The notes beneath the pieces are model-generated. The model was not told the origin of the DNA. It searched no databases and saw only the letters and a program-made list of their open reading frames with translations. Positions 25,531 to 38,858 of a stretch of 64,000 nt of DNA are shown here, in pieces (positions within the stretch are counted from its first letter, which is position 1; each line of letters opens with the position of its first letter). The DNA comes from Megamerina dolium. Taxonomy: Eukaryota > Arthropoda > Insecta > Diptera > Megamerinidae. The position numbers were made by a program, and so were the translations under genes. The stretch is from assembly GCA_963854835.1 (NCBI GenBank), contig OY978526.1, positions 63,103,765 through 63,167,764 of the forward strand, read 5' to 3'.

Positions 25531-25717
25531 TGAGCTTTGTCACAGAGCTCTTTTATACACTTTTTCATAGCAATTTGTTAATGCCAGAAGATTTGTCAAT
25601 TGCTTGCCGGCAGTTGGGCACCGTTCGAAAGAAAAATCTTTCTACATGAAAGTTGTGCTTCAGCCGGGGCTTAAAGATCAGAAAGACAACACACTAACCC
25701 CTGAAATACGGCACCCA
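25531..25717 (-). mobile_element. Degraded SINE, copy 6
   Basis: The head half of a SINE on the minus strand. It has TGAGCTTTGTCACAGAGCTC, CAATTGCTTGCCGGCAGTTG, CAGCCGGGGCTT and a terminal GGCACCCA. Many substitutions; the 3' half is lost. Confidence 0.85.
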
Positions 25718-25732
25718 TATAAATAATAATAT

Positions 25733-27725
25733 ACATATATAAATAATATATTGGTATATTGGTGGACAACGGAAATTGTTGAACTCAGGAAAGTTTGCCT
25801 ACGGAAGCGAAGAATACTCACTTGAGCTAGGCGATCAGTCCCTATGCCAGTGGAATCTAAAGACAACAAACAGAGCAGAAAAACCCTAAAAAAGGCAATA
25901 AACGGTAATAAAAAGAAAAAAATGGGAAGAACTCAATAACAAACCCTGGGAACTGGGTTATACAACTGTGATGAAGAAACTTGGAACAAACTCACCTGCG
26001 ATTGAAATGACATGCGACGTGATTAGCAAGATAGTGGATACTCTGTTCCCTACGCATGAGTCTTTGTTAGAAGAGCCTGAATATCTAACAGCCGAATTCG
26101 GCCCACCGTTCACAGCAGAGGATCTTGTACTGGCAGCAAAGGGACTAAAAACCAACAAAGCACCGGGACCTGACGGAATATCGGCGGAGGTGTTAAAAGT
26201 TTTGGTGACCGAACGGCCTGGTCAACCGCAATGCTTTCAACAGTCTCAGATGCGCCGACATAATAGACGCGTTAGAAGCAAGGTTTTTAATCCCGAAATA
26301 CCTAAGGAAGATAATTCGAAGCTATATAAGCAACCGACTTCTAATCTATGAAAACATTGAGGGTCAGAAATCAAAGCAAATATCTTCGGGGCCGGCGCAA
26401 GGATCCATTCTCGGACCTGACCTCTGGAATATAAGTTACGACGAAATATTGCGTATAGAGATACCTCACGACGTCCATCTTGTTGGATACGCAGATGACA
26501 TAGCTGCTAAAATAACCGCTCGTAATACTGAAAAGTCAAAAAGCTGAACCAAGTGATGATCAGAGTGTAAGCATGTCTTGAGAACCATGGTCTGAAACTG
26601 GCTAGAGAGAAGACAGAGCTGATACTTCTGACGAAACGGCACATACCGCTGGAGGTCGACATGAAAGTCCTTGATACAACGTTGAGGACCAAAACGGTGG
26701 TGGAGTATCTAGGTGTACAACTAGACCCTCGACTGACATTCTGGTCGCATATAAAGAACGCCGCAGGAAAAGCGTAACGGGAATGCTAAGCAAATTGATG
26801 GCAAATATTGGAGGTCCAAGACAAAGCAGCGCAGACTGCTAATGGAAACGACGAACTCGATACTTCCTTATAGAAGCGAACTGTGGGCAGACATGCTAAA
26901 GTCAAAAATCCGCCGGAAAGTGCTACTTTCTGTTCAACGCACCGGTGCACTCAGAGTAGTCTCCTCATACCGAACAGTGTCTGGAGCAGCGGTCCTTGTT
27001 GTAAGCGGAACAATTTCCATAGATTTGTTAGCTGAGGAACGCAGACAAAAATGGAAAGCAAAAAATATGAGGCTGCCGGGCCTAAGCCCAAAAGAAGCTA
27101 GACAACAAACCATAGATATGTGGCAAGCAAGATGGAACACCGAACCAAGCAGAAGATGGACAGCGAAGTTAATAACCGACCTTAGAGAATGGACTCAAAG
27201 AAAGCACGGTGAAGAAAATTATTACCTCAAGCAGTTTCTATCCGGTCATGGCTACTTTAAAAAATATTTGCATCGTATGGGGAAATCAGACCTACCACGA
27301 TGTATATATTGCGACACATACGGTGGCGTAATGAAAGATATGTCGTGTATCCTCCGGGTAATCGGAGCATACACGACTGGAAATATCATAGAGAAAATGA
27401 TGTCAAACGAAGAAAATTAGAATGCGGTCGCACACTTTGTCGAAGACGTGATTAAAAAGAAACGGCGAGAAATGGAAAGAGTTCCTGAATATCATCTAGA
27501 CGTAACATAATACTGCTACGACATAACTCTGCAACAATTGACCATCAGCGACACAAATATTATAAAATAGAATGGCGACCCTGGACGCAGGGAGAATAAC
27601 AGAATTTGGAGTCCTTCCCAGGACGCCATCTTGGATCTCCTGCCCCGAAGTAATGCAATAGTAATCATGACGGCCCCTATATGGTGCGAAGGCATTTTTT
27701 ACCCCACTTCAACGCCAAAAAAAAA
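25733..27725 (+). mobile_element. R1-like LINE, 5'-truncated and decayed
   Basis: A plus-strand non-LTR element fragment holding the ORF2 reverse transcriptase and C-terminal region in successive frames, with an A-rich end at about 27717-27727. R1-clade placement rests on KAPGPDGI, GYADDIAAK and the C-terminal run QARWNTEPSRRW, LSGHGYFKKYLHR and CIYC. No TSD is apparent. The old SINE at 25531 lies just upstream. Confidence 0.85.
25740..27420 (+). pseudogene. R1-like LINE ORF2 remnant (reverse transcriptase)
   Basis: The frame pieces are 25740-25960 (broken), 25968-26351 (GLKTNKAPGPDGISAEVLK), about 26280-26520 (AQGSILGP, then GYADDIAAK with the catalytic Asp pair at 26494-26499), a heavily stopped stretch to 26840, and 26842-27420. 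The last piece is 192 codons and contains the region that normally ends in a CCHC-type zinc knuckle. Only CIYC of the knuckle survives clearly. At least four frameshifts or stops show it is not functional. Confidence 0.85.
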
Positions 27726-27841
27726 ATTGAAGCATCTGGTTTTTATGCATTCAATATTTGTTTACTGTCTAATAAAATGGTTGCGTATTTAAGAGTAGCT
27801 TTAAGAATTCCACATGTAAAACTTTTAAAAAGCTAGAGTTT

Positions 27842-28231
27842 GGCATTTTTAAGATAAAAAAAAATAAATATGTGGCACTTACAGCCCCAAAGGGCTCATT
27901 GGCCGAGCTTCTCTTTCATTACTGTTGTGCGTCTTAAATTTGGACAGTATTAGAAGGGACCTACTTATTTTAGCCGGTTCCGAACGGCAGAACACTTGTG
28001 ACATCACCTTTTCTGAGCTTTGTCACAGAGTTCTTTAAGAAGCTTTTTCATGGCAAGTTGTTACTGTCGGAAGAATTGCCAATTGCTTGCCGACAGGTGG
28101 GTACCATTCGAAAGAAAAATCTTATCGATATTAAATTTGTTATGCATCAGCCGGGGATTGAACCACGACCTACAGATCAGAAGGCGAACACACTAACCAC
28201 TGAGCTACGGCTACCCTACGGCATTTTTAAG
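27842..28231 (-). mobile_element. SINE copy 7, full length with 12-bp target duplication
   Basis: The insertion 27854-28219 is bounded by GGCATTTTTAAG at 27842-27853 and 28220-28231. On the minus strand it carries the full head, body and end, with a short A/T-rich tail. It is very close to the copy at 15351. Confidence 0.96.
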
Positions 28232-29512
28232 GTAATAAGCATAAAATCTGAATCATTTCAATCATTCTTTTCCTCCCTAATGCTAATATTTTAAGTATTA
28301 GCCATATTAGACCACTATTATTTGGGTCCCTTTTCTTCCCCATTCAATATATTAAAAGTAAATTCCAGATTTGGTTCCACCTACTTTTTATGGTTGAGCA
28401 TACATTTCCCTGAGGACATATGCAGTTATATGTCCAAACAATATAAGCGGCAAACAATTTTACGCTATTATGATTACAAAAATAAGTAAGCTATACCACG
28501 TGTATTTGTTCTCTTGGAGTACGCTACGCTTGTACGCTCCAAAAAACCTATTTCAAAATATTAGTTTGTTTCAAATCTGAAATTTATTTTTTCTTCATTT
28601 TCAAAAAATGTTTAAAATGATCCAAATTATATATTTTTCGCTGAACGAGTTAAAAACAAACAAAAACATATAAACATAATATATGTTAGCTGCAATAAAG
28701 TCAAAGGCTATATTGCTTCATCGTTTTTTATCACAGTTTTGGTATGGATTATTATTGGTTACGATTACATACAATTGGTAAATTATTATCATAAACAACA
28801 TTATCATCACAATCAACATTAGCATCATCATCATCATCTTCTTCATCATCATAATCGATTTCATGAACACAGAGATACATAGATACAAAATCACAGCAAA
28901 AATATCAATTTCTTATATTGCATATTCAGTATCTCTGTTAAATGCAACAAGCTGACATATATAGCAACAATATCATGCAGCGCCGACCTGAACATAAGAC
29001 CAAACCTTATTATATTTCCGGTCGTTTATTTCAAATTTTATCTTTATTTGTATCTTCTTACAACAACAGCTTAAATGTCTTTTTCTTTTCTTTATCGATG
29101 TCACATTAAAGCTTCTTCAGCAGTGCAGTATAAATGTGTGTGTCTCTGTATGCGTGTGTATGGATGGATTAAAAAATCGTAAAGTAGGCAAATAGCTAAA
29201 ATCAAGAGAAAAGACTTTAAATTATATTGGTTTTATTGAATGTATAGACCACGTCCCAATTCAAACAATTATTTAAGTAATTGTTGCATATGTAGTGAAT
29301 ATTACGAGATGCACAATCTTTCAAAGGAAATATAGAAAAAAAGCTCAGAATCCTGCTTCCATATAACTTGATATTGAATAATGGCTGAGAATTATTTGTA
29401 CACTAATAAGATTCGTCTTCTCAAACAACAAAATATATATATAGTTATGATCAGTGATCGAACAGTACCATAATCACTGTTTCCATGAAAAATAAATCTT
29501 TATGTAAATATT
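28232..29512. other. No recognisable gene
   Basis: AT-rich, with (CAT)n-like sequence at about 28800-28860. No coding signal. Confidence 0.4.
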
Positions 29513-31088
29513 ATTATACCCTGCATAATGCAATATGCATGGTATATTCATTTCGGTCAGATGTTTGTGTCCACTTGAAGGAATCTCCGGAGATATAGAC
29601 ATGGATATATATTCGTGATCAGCGTCGATTAAATTTTCGATTTAACGATGTCCGTCCGTCCGTCCGTCCGTCTGTCTGTCACCTGGCTGGTTCGCACGAT
29701 AACTTGAGTAAATATTGAGCTATTTCGATGAGATTTGGCATAAGTAATCTATGATCCAAGGGTACGGAGGGGATTGATATTGGGCATGATCGCTCAATAA
29801 CCACGCCCACACCAAGCATTCAAAGCGACTAACCTCGAAATTTTCAAAATCTTTAACTTGCTATAACTCACACAATATACCTCTTGGGACAACAATATTT
29901 TGCACATAGAGTTATATTATACTACTATATAACCTCACCAAAAGTGGATGAGCCACGCCTACTTTCTAGCGTAGCTCCCATACAAAGTGTCTGTACTTCT
30001 TTTAAATTGAAACTGCTGTAACTTCTACAATCTTCTGTCTACAATAACCATAATTGACACTTAGATTAACACGGTAGTCGGAAATAATATGGCAGAAAAT
30101 CAATGTGCCACGCCCACTCCTTTTTGGGTCTCCCATACAAAGTTGCGGAAATTAAAAAAAATGTTACCGGTTATAACTTGCAAACTATTCAGCGTAGAAT
30201 AACGAGATTTAAGGTGTGGATTAGTATTGTACGAGCAACTAGGCTCACAGAAAATGGGCGTACCACGCCCAGTGTTTATCGTAGCCCCCATACAAATTTT
30301 AAATTGAAACAGCTGTAACTTCTACAATCTTCTGTCTAGAATAACCATAATTGACACTTAAATTAATATCGTAGTCGGCAAAAATCTGGCAGAAAATAAG
30401 TGTGCCACGCCCACTCCTTCATGGGTCTCCCATACAAAGTCGAGTGAATTAAACTAAAATTTTAAGCTCCATAGCTTACAAACCATTTAGCCTAGGACAA
30501 CGAGACTTAGGGTATGGATTAGTATTGTACGAGCAACTAGGCTCACAGAAAATGGGCGCACCACGCCCGGTGTTTATCGTAGCCCCCATACAAATTTTAA
30601 ATTGAAACAGCTGTAACTTAGGCAATCTTATGTCTACAATAACCATAATTGACACTTAAATTAATATCGTAGTCGGAAATAATCTGGCGAAAAATCAGCG
30701 TACCACGCCCACTTCTTATTGGGGCTCCCATACAAAGTTGAGGAAATTAAACAAAAATGTTAACCACCATAACTTAGAAACTATTCAACGTAGGACACCA
30801 AATTTAAGGTGTGGATTAACATTGAAAAATTAATTGGATTTACTAGAAAGTGGTAAGCCACGCCCACTTTTTATATAGCTCCCATACTAAGCCTCGGAAT
30901 TATCTTAAAATCCTTTTACTTCGTCAAAGTCAACCATATTTCGGGTGTAAATTAGTAGTATATGCAAAAATTGTTTCTCGAAAAGTGGAAATAAAAGAAA
31001 AGTTGGATATTCGAGTAAACTTTTTATATATAAATCTACATATGCAGGGTATAGTTTGGTCGGCCCCAGCCGACTGTAAGGAGATTTT
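29513..31088 (-). repeat. Hairpin-ended GGGCGTGG repeat, copy 2 (three units)
   Basis: The same repeat as at 22763, inverted. The hairpin end ATACCCTGCATA / TATGCATGGTAT lies at the left, then (GTCC)n at about 29651-29680. The far end near 31060-31088 reads CCCAGCCGACTGTAAGGAG. It is 1.58 kb because an internal unit of about 298 bp is present three times; marker GCTGTAACTT recurs at about 30015, 30312 and 30610. CCACGCCC-type motifs sit at 29801, 29953, 30108, 30263, 30405, 30561, 30703 and 30858. Confidence 0.85.
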
Positions 31089-31358
31089 TTTGTTTTAATA
31101 TTTACTTAGCAATATATGTATATGGGTGAACTTGTACATAATTATTTATTGGTGCACTTCCGTGTAATTTTGTTTATGCAACATGTTGTCGTGACGTTTA
31201 AAGATATACATACGTACGTATGGTATATGATAAATAATTAAAATAATACACTTTAAATTTATCGTAAACAAAATAAACAAATAAATGTTAAACGATATTA
31301 AATATATTTGTTTTGTATATTTAATAATGTGTCGAAAAACTTAAAATAATAATTAAAG

Positions 31359-31730
31359 TAATAGCAATAAAATAAAAATTGGGTGCCGTAGCTCAGTGGT
31401 TAGTGTGTTGGCCTTCTGATCTGAAGGTCGTGGTTCAATCCCCGGCTGTTGCATAACAAATTTAATATCGAAAAGATCTTTCATTCACCTGTCGGTAAGC
31501 AATTGGGAATTCTTCCGACAGTGACAACTTGCCATGAAAAAGAACTCTGTGACAAAGCTCAGAAAAAGTGATGTCACAAGGGTTCTGCCGTTCGCAATCG
31601 GCTAAAATAAGTAGAACCCTTCTAATACTGCCCCAAATTTAACATGCCCAACAGTAATGGATCGGCCAATGAGCCCTTCGGGGCTTTAAGTGCCACATAT
31701 TTATTTATTTTTAATAGCAAAAAAAATAAA
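31359..31730 (+). mobile_element. SINE copy 8 with near-perfect target duplication
   Basis: The SINE at 31381-31711 has box A and box B in the head and a few internal deletions, for example in the region normally reading GGAAGAGAAGCTCGG. The flanks are TAATAGCAATAAAATAAA (31359-31376) and TAATAGCAAAAAAAATAAA (31712-31730), matching except for one short difference. Confidence 0.93.
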
Positions 31731-33099
31731 TCCTCTTTACCATTGCCAAGTGTATATGCCCATGTACTCGTATGTATTTTTCGCACAGTCATCATCATAA
31801 AACTAAGTACGCACAATCGTTTATACATGTACATGTATCTTACATAGGTACTATATATTTACGTTTCACTTATTCTATGTCATCTCTTTCTCGCTAATAT
31901 TAGCGTTTAGTACTTATGATATCTACTTCATACATCAATAAGAAAAGCAAAAAAGGTAAAAAAAGGTAAGAAAACTAACAAAAACAGAACACAAAGCAAG
32001 TCATCTCAGCTGGTGGTTCATTTTTTAAGGCGCGTGCTAACCCATTCACATAAGCACTCATAAAACGAAGAGAAAAAAACATAACAGCATTGGTTATACC
32101 ACAAGAGCAACAACAATCAAGAATTAAGAAAGAAAAAAAAAATAACGTCGAAAAAATAAAACCACAAAGAACACACTTTTGCCGGTAAACACATATAATG
32201 CGAATCATGAGCATGAGCTTACCTTGCGAGAAATATAGCAATTTTATGCAATTAGAACATTTTGCCTAATTCTTTGGTCTACATATGTAACTTTTACGTC
32301 TAAGCAATTTGAGCTAATTAACAAAATGTTTGTTTTATATATTGTAGATATTGGTGGGATTCATGCAATCGTATAACCATATAAACCGTATAATTTTATA
32401 TCGTTTACACGCATTGTTATATGAACCAAACAAGTCATCGTGTTAAGGCCGTAAATCAATCAGCATCTTATTGTTAAAACAACGAAATATAAATGCCGAA
32501 AATAAGCAGAAATGCAAAAAATTCAAATTGAAGTTTGAGCTTTTTGTGAAAAATGGAAATAATTATCCTCAATATAAATGAAGTAAATGCCATCTATAAT
32601 TTAATATATTACAGAACAAAAGCGTGTTCAACAGAGTTGCATTTACAACAACAACATTTACCATACAATTTTATCTGGTCATCTACACGATGAAATCATA
32701 GTGTTAACTTTTACGGGGCGCGTAACATCTTTTTCATACAAATATATGACAGCTGATTTGCGAGCGTATAATTTTATAAGGTTTACGCGGTTTACGCGTC
32801 TTTCATACGATTGCATACATGCCACAATTGTATTTTTGAAAATATAAATAGTATGAAATGCACTCAAACGAATAGAAATTGTTGCCAGATATAGAACAAC
32901 ATTTCATATGAAATCTGCCTTCAACTTCCCTATAAGTTTCATTAATTTGTCAAAGTCACATGAAATTTCATGAAATTTCCGCTACAACAGAGTACTCCGG
33001 TTGTAATAACATGAAATGACCGCAACAAGTATGTACTAGCTACATACTATAGCAACATTTTTCTAATTGAACTTTGAGCCACGCAAGGTATGTCAGGCA
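31731..33099. other. No recognisable gene
   Basis: AT-rich sequence with only short frames. A phrase about ATGAAATTTCATG repeats near 32958-32978. Confidence 0.4.
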
Positions 33100-33416
33100 A
33101 CAAAGTGCTAGCAACATTTTCTTGGGCTACTTATGGAATAATTCACATTGATTATCTTCAAGAAGGCAGTACGAGATCCGAATAATATTAGAAGTGACGT
33201 TAATTTCCAGCAAATTCAACCGAGTGAACTTACATTGGAAAAATCTTCTGAATTTTCTAACGGATTGAGCCCCTATCCGCCAAACTCTCCGATCGGCGGT
33301 TATTATCTATTATCAAACTTAAAGAAATGCCTCGATGGAAAGATATTTGCATCAAAATACGAGGTTCTCGTTGAGATCAATGCCAGGAAAGCTTTAACCG
33401 AAATTTAGTGATCGAC
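33100..33416 (+). pseudogene. Mariner transposase remnant
   Basis: In one frame from 33102 the sequence gives KVLATFSWATYGIIHIDYLQEG, split here as KVLATFSWATYG and IIHIDYLQEG. This is the mariner block between the first and second catalytic Asp. After a large internal deletion, the frame at 33148-33408 gives NSPIGGYYLLSNLKKCL, corresponding to the block around the third Asp (YSPDLAPSDYYLF-like), with that Asp lost. No inverted repeats are visible. This is an old DD34D-type fossil. Confidence 0.75.
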
Positions 33417-33419
33417 GTA

Positions 33420-35092
33420 TAAATAACTCCTTACACAAGTTGCGTTTTTTTCGGTTATTTATCGAATTGCATGCAAAGCAACAGCAAAAATGTGCGAGCT
33501 CGCTTATTTTCAATAACTCGCTTATATGTTAAGTGACCTGAGTTATAGGGTTGTAAGTGAACAGCACTATTGTGAATAGGCCACTGGAATGTGCTAGGCA
33601 AATTTCAACGACACGTCAAATTATTGTAAATATAAACAAAATAAATAGTGCTTCTTCGTTGTTATTTCGTTTACAAATTTCAAAAACAACCGTATATACT
33701 ACCAACGTTGCTAAATAATTAAAGGGAAATGAAAACCGAGTTGGTATTCTTTGCAACTCGCTTAAAAAAGAATGCAGCTACAATATAAAGAACTATTTGC
33801 TTAGTTTCTTCTAATCCCTTCAATGCTATAAATTTGATTTCCTACACGGTGCGATATTTAAGAGTATGTACATTATTGTTGCGTGTGTAAAAATTGAGTG
33901 AGATGCTGTTATACATATTCTGGTCCATTGGTATACAGACTCTTACACATACATATATAATTCATCCATCAGCTATCAGCTGGCTGCCAAAAAGCCACAA
34001 GTTACCAGCCAGCCAGCCAGCCAGCCATAAGCCACAAGGCGTATCGTGACAGTCATAGTCACAGTCAACTGTTACATGGATGACGCATGGATGGACTACT
34101 AGCATAGTGAGCATAGTATATATATTTAGTATGATGAAAACAAAATGTTTACGATTATGTATATTGTATGTAAGTGAAAGAATGAAAGATTGAGAAGAGG
34201 AGGCGATACAAGAGATCAACCGTATGCTCACAGTTAGCATTTTCAAGTCATCGATGTTGTTTGGTGATTTGGTTTTATTCATTGCTTCTTATGCTTTAGT
34301 TCTCCACATACATATATCTTTAGAGACTTTATGGGTTTGTAGTTACTATATGAGATTTTTCTTACTGCTGCTGTTGTTATTGTTGTAAGCGTAATTTTTC
34401 GTATTAAAAAAAAGTGGTAACACAAACCAGCGAGAACTAAAAATCAAAAACAAAAAAATTTACTTCTTGTCGTATTAATAATTTTTTCGTAATTTTTTGG
34501 GATGGGCATATCCGACTTCGTCGTTGTCGTCGCCGCCGATGTTGTTGTTATTGTTGATCATTGCATTATGTATTAGCATTTGTTGTTGTTGTTGTTATTT
34601 ATATTCTTTTTGACTATAAAACTTATGTACGATGTGCGTAAGTATGCTTAGTGCTGCTTGATAAAGTTTTTATCCGACATATACGCACATAAATATACAA
34701 ACATAGCCAGATATATTGTACTTGTTTTTGTTGTGTGGTGATTTTTCTTCTTCTTCTTCTTGTTATTATATATATATTTTTCTTGTTTTTCGTTTGATTG
34801 ATTGGATTAGGTGCTTAAGTTATTAATTTTTTCAATTTTTTTGGTTCATTCAATACGTTTGTCTCTTGTATTTTGGCATTTTTTTTTTATAAACAATAGA
34901 ACTTACATTTGTAATTGTTGTTGTTATGCGATATGTTTTGTGATTCAAATGTATTTTATGTATTTCTAATACTCATTCATTCATATTTATTCATTCATAA
35001 TTTTAAGATGTTGAACTTGCAAGTGATGGGGATTTATTTTCATCGGATATTAATCGAACTCTAACAGACTTTTAATTTCATTTTATCTTTAG
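33420..35092. other. No named gene; simple repeats and one notable small frame
   Basis: Contains (CAGC)n at about 34010-34026, TTC and TTG repeats, and TATATA tracts. A 34-codon frame on the minus strand at 34579-34475 is listed separately. Confidence 0.4.
34475..34579 (-). other. Small open frame with coding-like composition
   Basis: An ATG preceded by a CAACAACAA leader opens a 34-residue frame that contains five Asn, then GGDDNDEVGYAHP and a basic end. The codons across the middle (GGC GGC GAC GAC AAC GAC GAA GTC) are unusually GC-rich at third positions for this AT-rich neighbourhood. It could be a small peptide or an upstream frame in a host transcript. It could equally be a composition island built from CAA/GAC repeats. 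I do not recognise it. Confidence 0.2.
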
Positions 35093-35485
35093 TATTGAAT
35101 CCCTTGGGTGGGTGCCGTAGCTCAGTGGTTAGTGTGTTCGCCTTCTGATCTGTAGGTCGTGGTTCAATACCCGGCTGATGCATAACAAATTAATATCGAA
35201 AAGATTTTTCTTTCGAACGGTACCCACCTGTCGGCAAGCAATTGGCAATTTTTCCGACAGTAACAACTTGCCATGAAAAAGCTTCTAAAAAGAACTCTGT
35301 GACAAAGCTCAGAAAAAGTGATGTCACAAGTGTTCTGCCGTTCGGAACCGGCTAAAATAAGTAGGTCCATTCTAATACTGTCCAAATTTAAGACGCACAA
35401 CAGTAATGGAAGAGAAGCTCGGCCAATGAGCCCTTTGGGGCTTTAAGTGCCACATATTTATTTTTTTTATTTTATTGAATCCCTT
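35093..35485 (+). mobile_element. SINE copy 9, full length with 13-bp target duplication
   Basis: The insertion 35106-35472 is bounded by TATTGAATCCCTT at 35093-35105 and 35473-35485. Box A, box B, body and terminal CACATATTTATTT are all present. Sister to the copy at 18471. Confidence 0.97.
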
Positions 35486-38400
35486 CTCCGTATTTTATAG
35501 AGATTTTGCGCATCAAGAAGAGGTGGTAGTGTGCAAAGCCCAATGAAATTCCGGGGGAAAATTTATGGGTTATCAAAAATATGTGGTGATGGTTTTATAA
35601 TGATGGAACAACTATTCTGAATTCTAGTATTTTCTTCCAATCCTATCACATAATAAAGCAAATTTTAAGAATTAACCAAAAAAAAAAATCCCGTGTCTTC
35701 TGGCTGGTCACCACAAAATGTGGTCAAGTATTTCTTTTTATTGGCTAATTGTGAATGTTTCTTGTTAATGGCATCCTTCAAGCGGATCAGCTTTTAGTGG
35801 ATGATGCTCCTTCACACGCATTAAACGCACAATAAGTCATTACGCCATTACGCCTGTTGATCGGTCATACATTTCTCCGCTCTCGGGGCCACTTCTGGAA
35901 AGCGATGGGGTTATTCGCCGTTGTTCAGATGTTTTATGTGCATTTTGCGGGGAGCACTCATAAGGAGTCAAAACAAAAGGTGAGTATGTTCTAACAAATG
36001 TTGAGTAGTCAAAATTAATCATATAATTAACCAATATAGCAACGACAAGTCGCTGTGATGCTGGAGCTTGGCTGTGACATTTATCAATTTTCTACTCATC
36101 ACTAACACTTTGATTGGGTTTGTCAGCTGTATGGATTGATCGATTATACTCATATGTATATCTTTCAATTCAATTCGATTCCACATACTTGTATACTTGA
36201 ATAAATGATAATAATATAGTTTCTTTGTTGTTTGTGTCAACTCAAGAAACGACCTCAAATGTATTAAGTGTTAGTTGACAAATCTATTGTTGACTATTTG
36301 TCTTTTTTTAAGTATTTTGGTTTAAAGACAATGCGAGATTTACATGCATGTATTTTAGTGTAGCCTAAACTCCTTTTTAGCCAGAAATATGAAATAGCAG
36401 TAATGAAATTAGTTACAACGGAAAGTAGTAGGTGAAGTTTTTAAGATTAATGATACACTTCCGTTTGAAATTTATGAATGAAACTAGACATAAAATAATA
36501 CAAAAGCTTAAATGACAAACAAAATGAATGAAAAATAAAAGTATGTAGGTAAATAAAAAACGAAGTTAACAAACAAATAAATAAAAATATTGTATTGTAT
36601 TAGGAAATGCAAACAAACGTTGCTTTGTCGTCATACTGACTGACTGACTGACTGAGTTGTTGCTACTGACAGAGTTGAAATGTATTTTAAGTTGTGATAC
36701 CAGATTGTATGAAGGACTTTACGATTAGGTGACTTACAAGATCTCATAAAGTTATATGACGCAATTCTGTGTGCTATTTCATTATGCAATAGTTATCACA
36801 AACATTATGACAATATCACATGTTATGACACCTTGTGAATCCCGCATATATAACAGGCCTTTTTTTTAGAGTGAAGCACTTCCAAATTTGGAAAAAATGC
36901 AAAATGTAATATTCTGAACTAAAAATTGGCTTTATTGGAACGAAAATTTTATGCAATTACTATTTGAATATAATTTCCTTACTGAGTACGAATGACTTTT
37001 GGGGTTACCAGAGGCTTTGAGGTAACAGCTGTAGAGTTTTATCTCTATCGAAAACTGTTTCACTATAAAAAAAACACCCGTTACATCATACTGTGCTATG
37101 TATTTATATTGACTGAATTTCAGCAGCACTCTAAGCAAATGACAACTCACTAAGGTCACTCCTACTTGTATATGCCATATGGTAATATATTTAATTCTTA
37201 AAGTGTTAAAGCGATTGCTCGCATTATTTATGTGTCACTATTGAACTTGCAATTGTCTAAGAAATACATACCGCCATATGCCTATTTTTTAGTTAACTCT
37301 TTTTTTTAACTTTAAGCCTTTTGTAATTTATTTATTGCTATTGACAAACTATAAATATGTATTGTATTTTGGCGATTTGCAGCATGACAAATATTTGTCT
37401 GTCTATTATGTATCATGATACATGCATATATTTTAATTTCTTGTTTAGTTGCCAACTGGATATAATTTTTTGTTTTCTTCTTATAATATTTTATGATTTC
37501 TAGGTGAGCAGGTTTTGACATAAATGACTTTTTGACAAAGGCGGTAAGCAAAATAGGCTTAAATTTAAAAAAAATACTTATTATTTAACTTTTGCATAGG
37601 TCAATAATAAATTTCAGCACCAAGGGAAATGCTGTTTTTTAAACAATTTAATTATTCATTAAAGCAACCACATCCGGGGTAACTAGGGAAAAAAACAGAG
37701 CCTCCTTTGTGCACGGAACTGATAATAAGAACTTTATAACCGCTCATGTTTAATGTTTCATGTCCAATGAACTAAATTGATGACATCTCTTTTCTTACGG
37801 CTTTAAAATCTTCACGAAGAGACTATATTATTCTTCATTCTCTCTATAGCAGCTTCGACCAGGTCACATTCCTCGGTGGTGGAACATTTGATCCATAATT
37901 CCCGTTTAGAATTTCTATTTCATTATATTTAATTTTTGCAATCTCATTCTTGCTTTCTACAACAAACATTAAAGAAAAATGTTGTTCAGTATGGCAAAGC
38001 AACAAAACTCAATGATATGCTAATATTGCTGACGATGATGATGATGTTGATCAAGATTCAGAGAAACGGTGCAACACAATATATTTATATTTTTTTTTAA
38101 CACTCAGTACTGAATATGTCTGTTATAAGTACTGAAGTTGACTCATTGTCAACTGTTGAACTGAGATAATGATAAGAATGTTTCGATTAAATATGTAAAA
38201 AAAAAAAATTCTTATAAACTAACAGCTTAAACATATAACAAATAATGTTAGACAGAAATGTCAGTAAAAAGTAGATATTCTTACCTACATACACTTTTTT
38301 ATGTAATTCAAATAGCATATTCATGGTCTTTTATGTAAATATGATATTAAAGTAGTTTCGACAAAAGGCCAAGTTCATACTTAAATACAAGAGAGGTATA

Positions 38401-38567
38401 TATAAGAAAACAAATGAATTTATGTTGGTCTGAATTAAAAATGCCTAGGCCAATAATTCAAAATCAAAATCAACAAATCATTACAACAAGTTACTACCAC
38501 TAAATGAAGGCGTAGCAATTTACGTATCGGGATTATGAATTTTTGTGAGAAAATTTTGCTTTGTAAG

Positions 38568-38570
<3 letters not shown>
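35486..38570. other. No recognisable gene; one family D unit
   Basis: A unit of old repeat family D appears at about 35850-35985: GATCGGTCATACATTTCTCC, then CATTTTGCGGGGAGC and GAGTATGTTCTAAC. (ACTG)n lies at 36635-36653. The rest is AT-rich without coding signal. Confidence 0.4.
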
Positions 38571-38629
<59 letters not shown>

Positions 38630-38705
38630 TAATTTTAAATTTAACACGCACAACAGTTAAGGAAAAGAAGCTCAGCCATAGAGCTCATATATATATATCT
38701 ATATA

Positions 38706-38752
<47 letters not shown>

Positions 38753-38753
38753 G

Positions 38754-38794
<41 letters not shown>

Positions 38795-38795
38795 G

Positions 38796-38858
<63 letters not shown>

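Noticed and set aside
29651..29690. Firm assignment of the (GTCC)n-bearing repeat to mini-me/DINE-1
   Set aside because: The tetranucleotide tract and terminal hairpin fit, but the TA and GTCY tracts are not adjacent to a shared core and I cannot verify Helitron termini, so it is only mentioned as a possibility.
34005..34026. CRISPR-like or structured array at the CAGC repeats
   Set aside because: Simple tetranucleotide microsatellite. A CRISPR array is not expected in this eukaryotic context and there are no spacers.
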